This document shows, piece by piece, positions 5,088 to 5,758 of a stretch of DNA of 5,758 nt. The stretch covers positions 1 to 5,758 of the forward strand of contig JAQCNN010000003.1 in NCBI GenBank assembly GCA_028275005.1, given 5' to 3'. This DNA is from Salinirussus sp. GTDB lineage: Archaea > Halobacteriota > Halobacteria > Halobacteriales > Haloarculaceae. The notes under the pieces are model-generated. The model made no database searches. It was not told the origin of the DNA and was given only the letters and a program-made list of their open reading frames with translations. Position 1 is the first letter of the stretch. Each line of letters opens with the position of its first letter. Position numbers and translations under genes: made by a program.

Positions 5088-5758
5088 ATGGCAGACCCGC
5101 TCGCGGACACTCCCGGTGGTGACCAGCGACCGGTAACCGCCCTCCACGTGGCCGCGGAACCGGGCTTCGAGGCGGAGACAGCCACGGCCCTGACCGAGCG
5201 GGGTCGGGAGTTCACCGTCAGGACCGCACAGACCGTCGAGTCGGCGCTGGGGATACTCGACGCCGACGGGATAGACTGCGTGGTGACCGACCACGACCCT
5301 CCGGACCGGGACGGGCTCGACCTGCTCGAGGCCGTCCGGAGCCGTCACGGCGCCCTCCCGGTGGTCCTCTACACAGGAAACGGCGACGAGACGCTCGCGA
5401 GTGCGGCCATCTCCGCGGGCGTCACGGAGTACGTCCGGAAGGACGCCAACGGCCACGCCGCGTCGCTGGCGGCACACGTCGACCGGGCGGTCCGTCAGGA
5501 CCGCGCCAGCCGCCGTGACACGACCGACCCCGCCATCGGCAGGGTGACCGACGCCGTCGCCAGAATCGACGCCGACTGGCGACTGGAGGCGGTCGACGAC
5601 TGCGCCCTAGACCTGCTGGGTATGGAGCGCTCGGCGCTTCTCGGCGAGACTGTCTGGGAGGCCGTTCCCGGACTCGAGGGGAGCCCCTTTGGCCAGGCCT
5701 ACCACGACGTGATGACCACCCGCGAGCCCCGTACCGTCGAGGAGTACTTCGAGGGGCT
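5088..5758 (+). CDS. Receiver plus PAS sensory/regulatory protein, 5' part (cut by window edge)
   Basis: The first 223 codons are present and the frame is open at the window end. Residues about 16-135 form a response-regulator receiver. VVTDHDPPDRDGLDLL places the phospho-acceptor at Asp68, LYTGNG gives the switch Thr96, and GVTEYVRKD gives the conserved Lys118. The Asp pair after strand 1 is replaced by Ala22-Ala23 (VAAEPGF), leaving only Glu24. Residues about 150-223 begin a haloarchaeal PAS domain: RVTDAVARIDADWRLEAVDD, LLGMERSALLGETVWEAVPG and EEYFEG. Proteins that start like this commonly continue with more PAS or GAF domains and end in a histidine kinase or a bacterio-opsin-activator-type HTH. 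Which one applies here cannot be seen. ATG 5088 is the natural start; there is no Shine-Dalgarno sequence. The protein is probably cytoplasmic, since no membrane segment is seen. Confidence 0.88.
   Translation, partial: MADPLADTPGGDQRPVTALHVAAEPGFEAETATALTERGREFTVRTAQTVESALGILDADGIDCVVTDHDPPDRDGLDLLEAVRSRHGALPVVLYTGNGDETLASAAISAGVTEYVRKDANGHAASLAAHVDRAVRQDRASRRDTTDPAIGRVTDAVARIDADWRLEAVDDCALDLLGMERSALLGETVWEAVPGLEGSPFGQAYHDVMTTREPRTVEEYFEG

Noticed and set aside
5061..5477. Long open frame on the minus strand opposite the receiver-PAS gene
   Set aside because: It is antisense to a gene with clear receiver and PAS motifs. The translation has no recognisable domain, and long antisense frames are normal in GC-rich haloarchaeal DNA.
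1..5758. Mobile elements, CRISPR arrays, toxin-antitoxin or defence genes
   Set aside because: No transposase, integrase, regular repeat-spacer pattern, terminal inverted repeats or defence-type domains were seen; gene content is chromosomal housekeeping plus one regulator.

Overview
The window looks like a stretch of core chromosome from an extremely halophilic archaeon (class Halobacteria). The DNA is very GC-rich and the proteins are rich in Asp and Glu. The secreted protease has a twin-arginine lipoprotein signal of haloarchaeal type. Several genes have an AT-rich TATA-like box about 27-30 bases before the start codon, as expected for leaderless haloarchaeal transcripts. The family set (PriS primase, a single-gene GINS, archease, a receiver plus PAS regulator) is archaeal. 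I cannot fix the genus.

Layout: 1-161 (minus) is the N-terminal third or less of a glycerophosphodiester phosphodiesterase. 162-566 holds no intact gene, but it contains a TATA-like box and a possible frameshifted gene for a very small membrane protein. 567-1730 (plus) is a Tat-exported HtrA/DegP-type serine protease lipoprotein with one PDZ domain. It converges with a minus-strand block: GINS (1739-2647), the primase small subunit PriS (2649-3806) and a GNAT acetyltransferase (3860-4342). 4343-4604 is a GC-rich divergent spacer with several inverted repeats. 4605-5015 (plus) is archease, and 5088-5758 (plus) is the start of a receiver-PAS sensory regulator that runs off the window.

Functionally, priS and the GINS gene form a replication cluster. 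They are one base apart and probably share a promoter just before priS, so they would supply primase and the CMG-helicase GINS component together. The GNAT lies immediately upstream with its own TATA-like box. HtrA would act in envelope protein quality control. Archease would support the RtcB RNA ligase, which is not in this window. The last gene belongs to the phosphorelay-type regulators common in haloarchaea, but its receiver lacks the usual Mg-binding acidic pair.

No defence island, CRISPR array, mobile element, tRNA or rRNA was seen. The points most worth a second look are the degenerate receiver, the long disordered linker in GINS, the structured spacer with a GTGA overlap before archease, and the probable frameshifted mini-gene.
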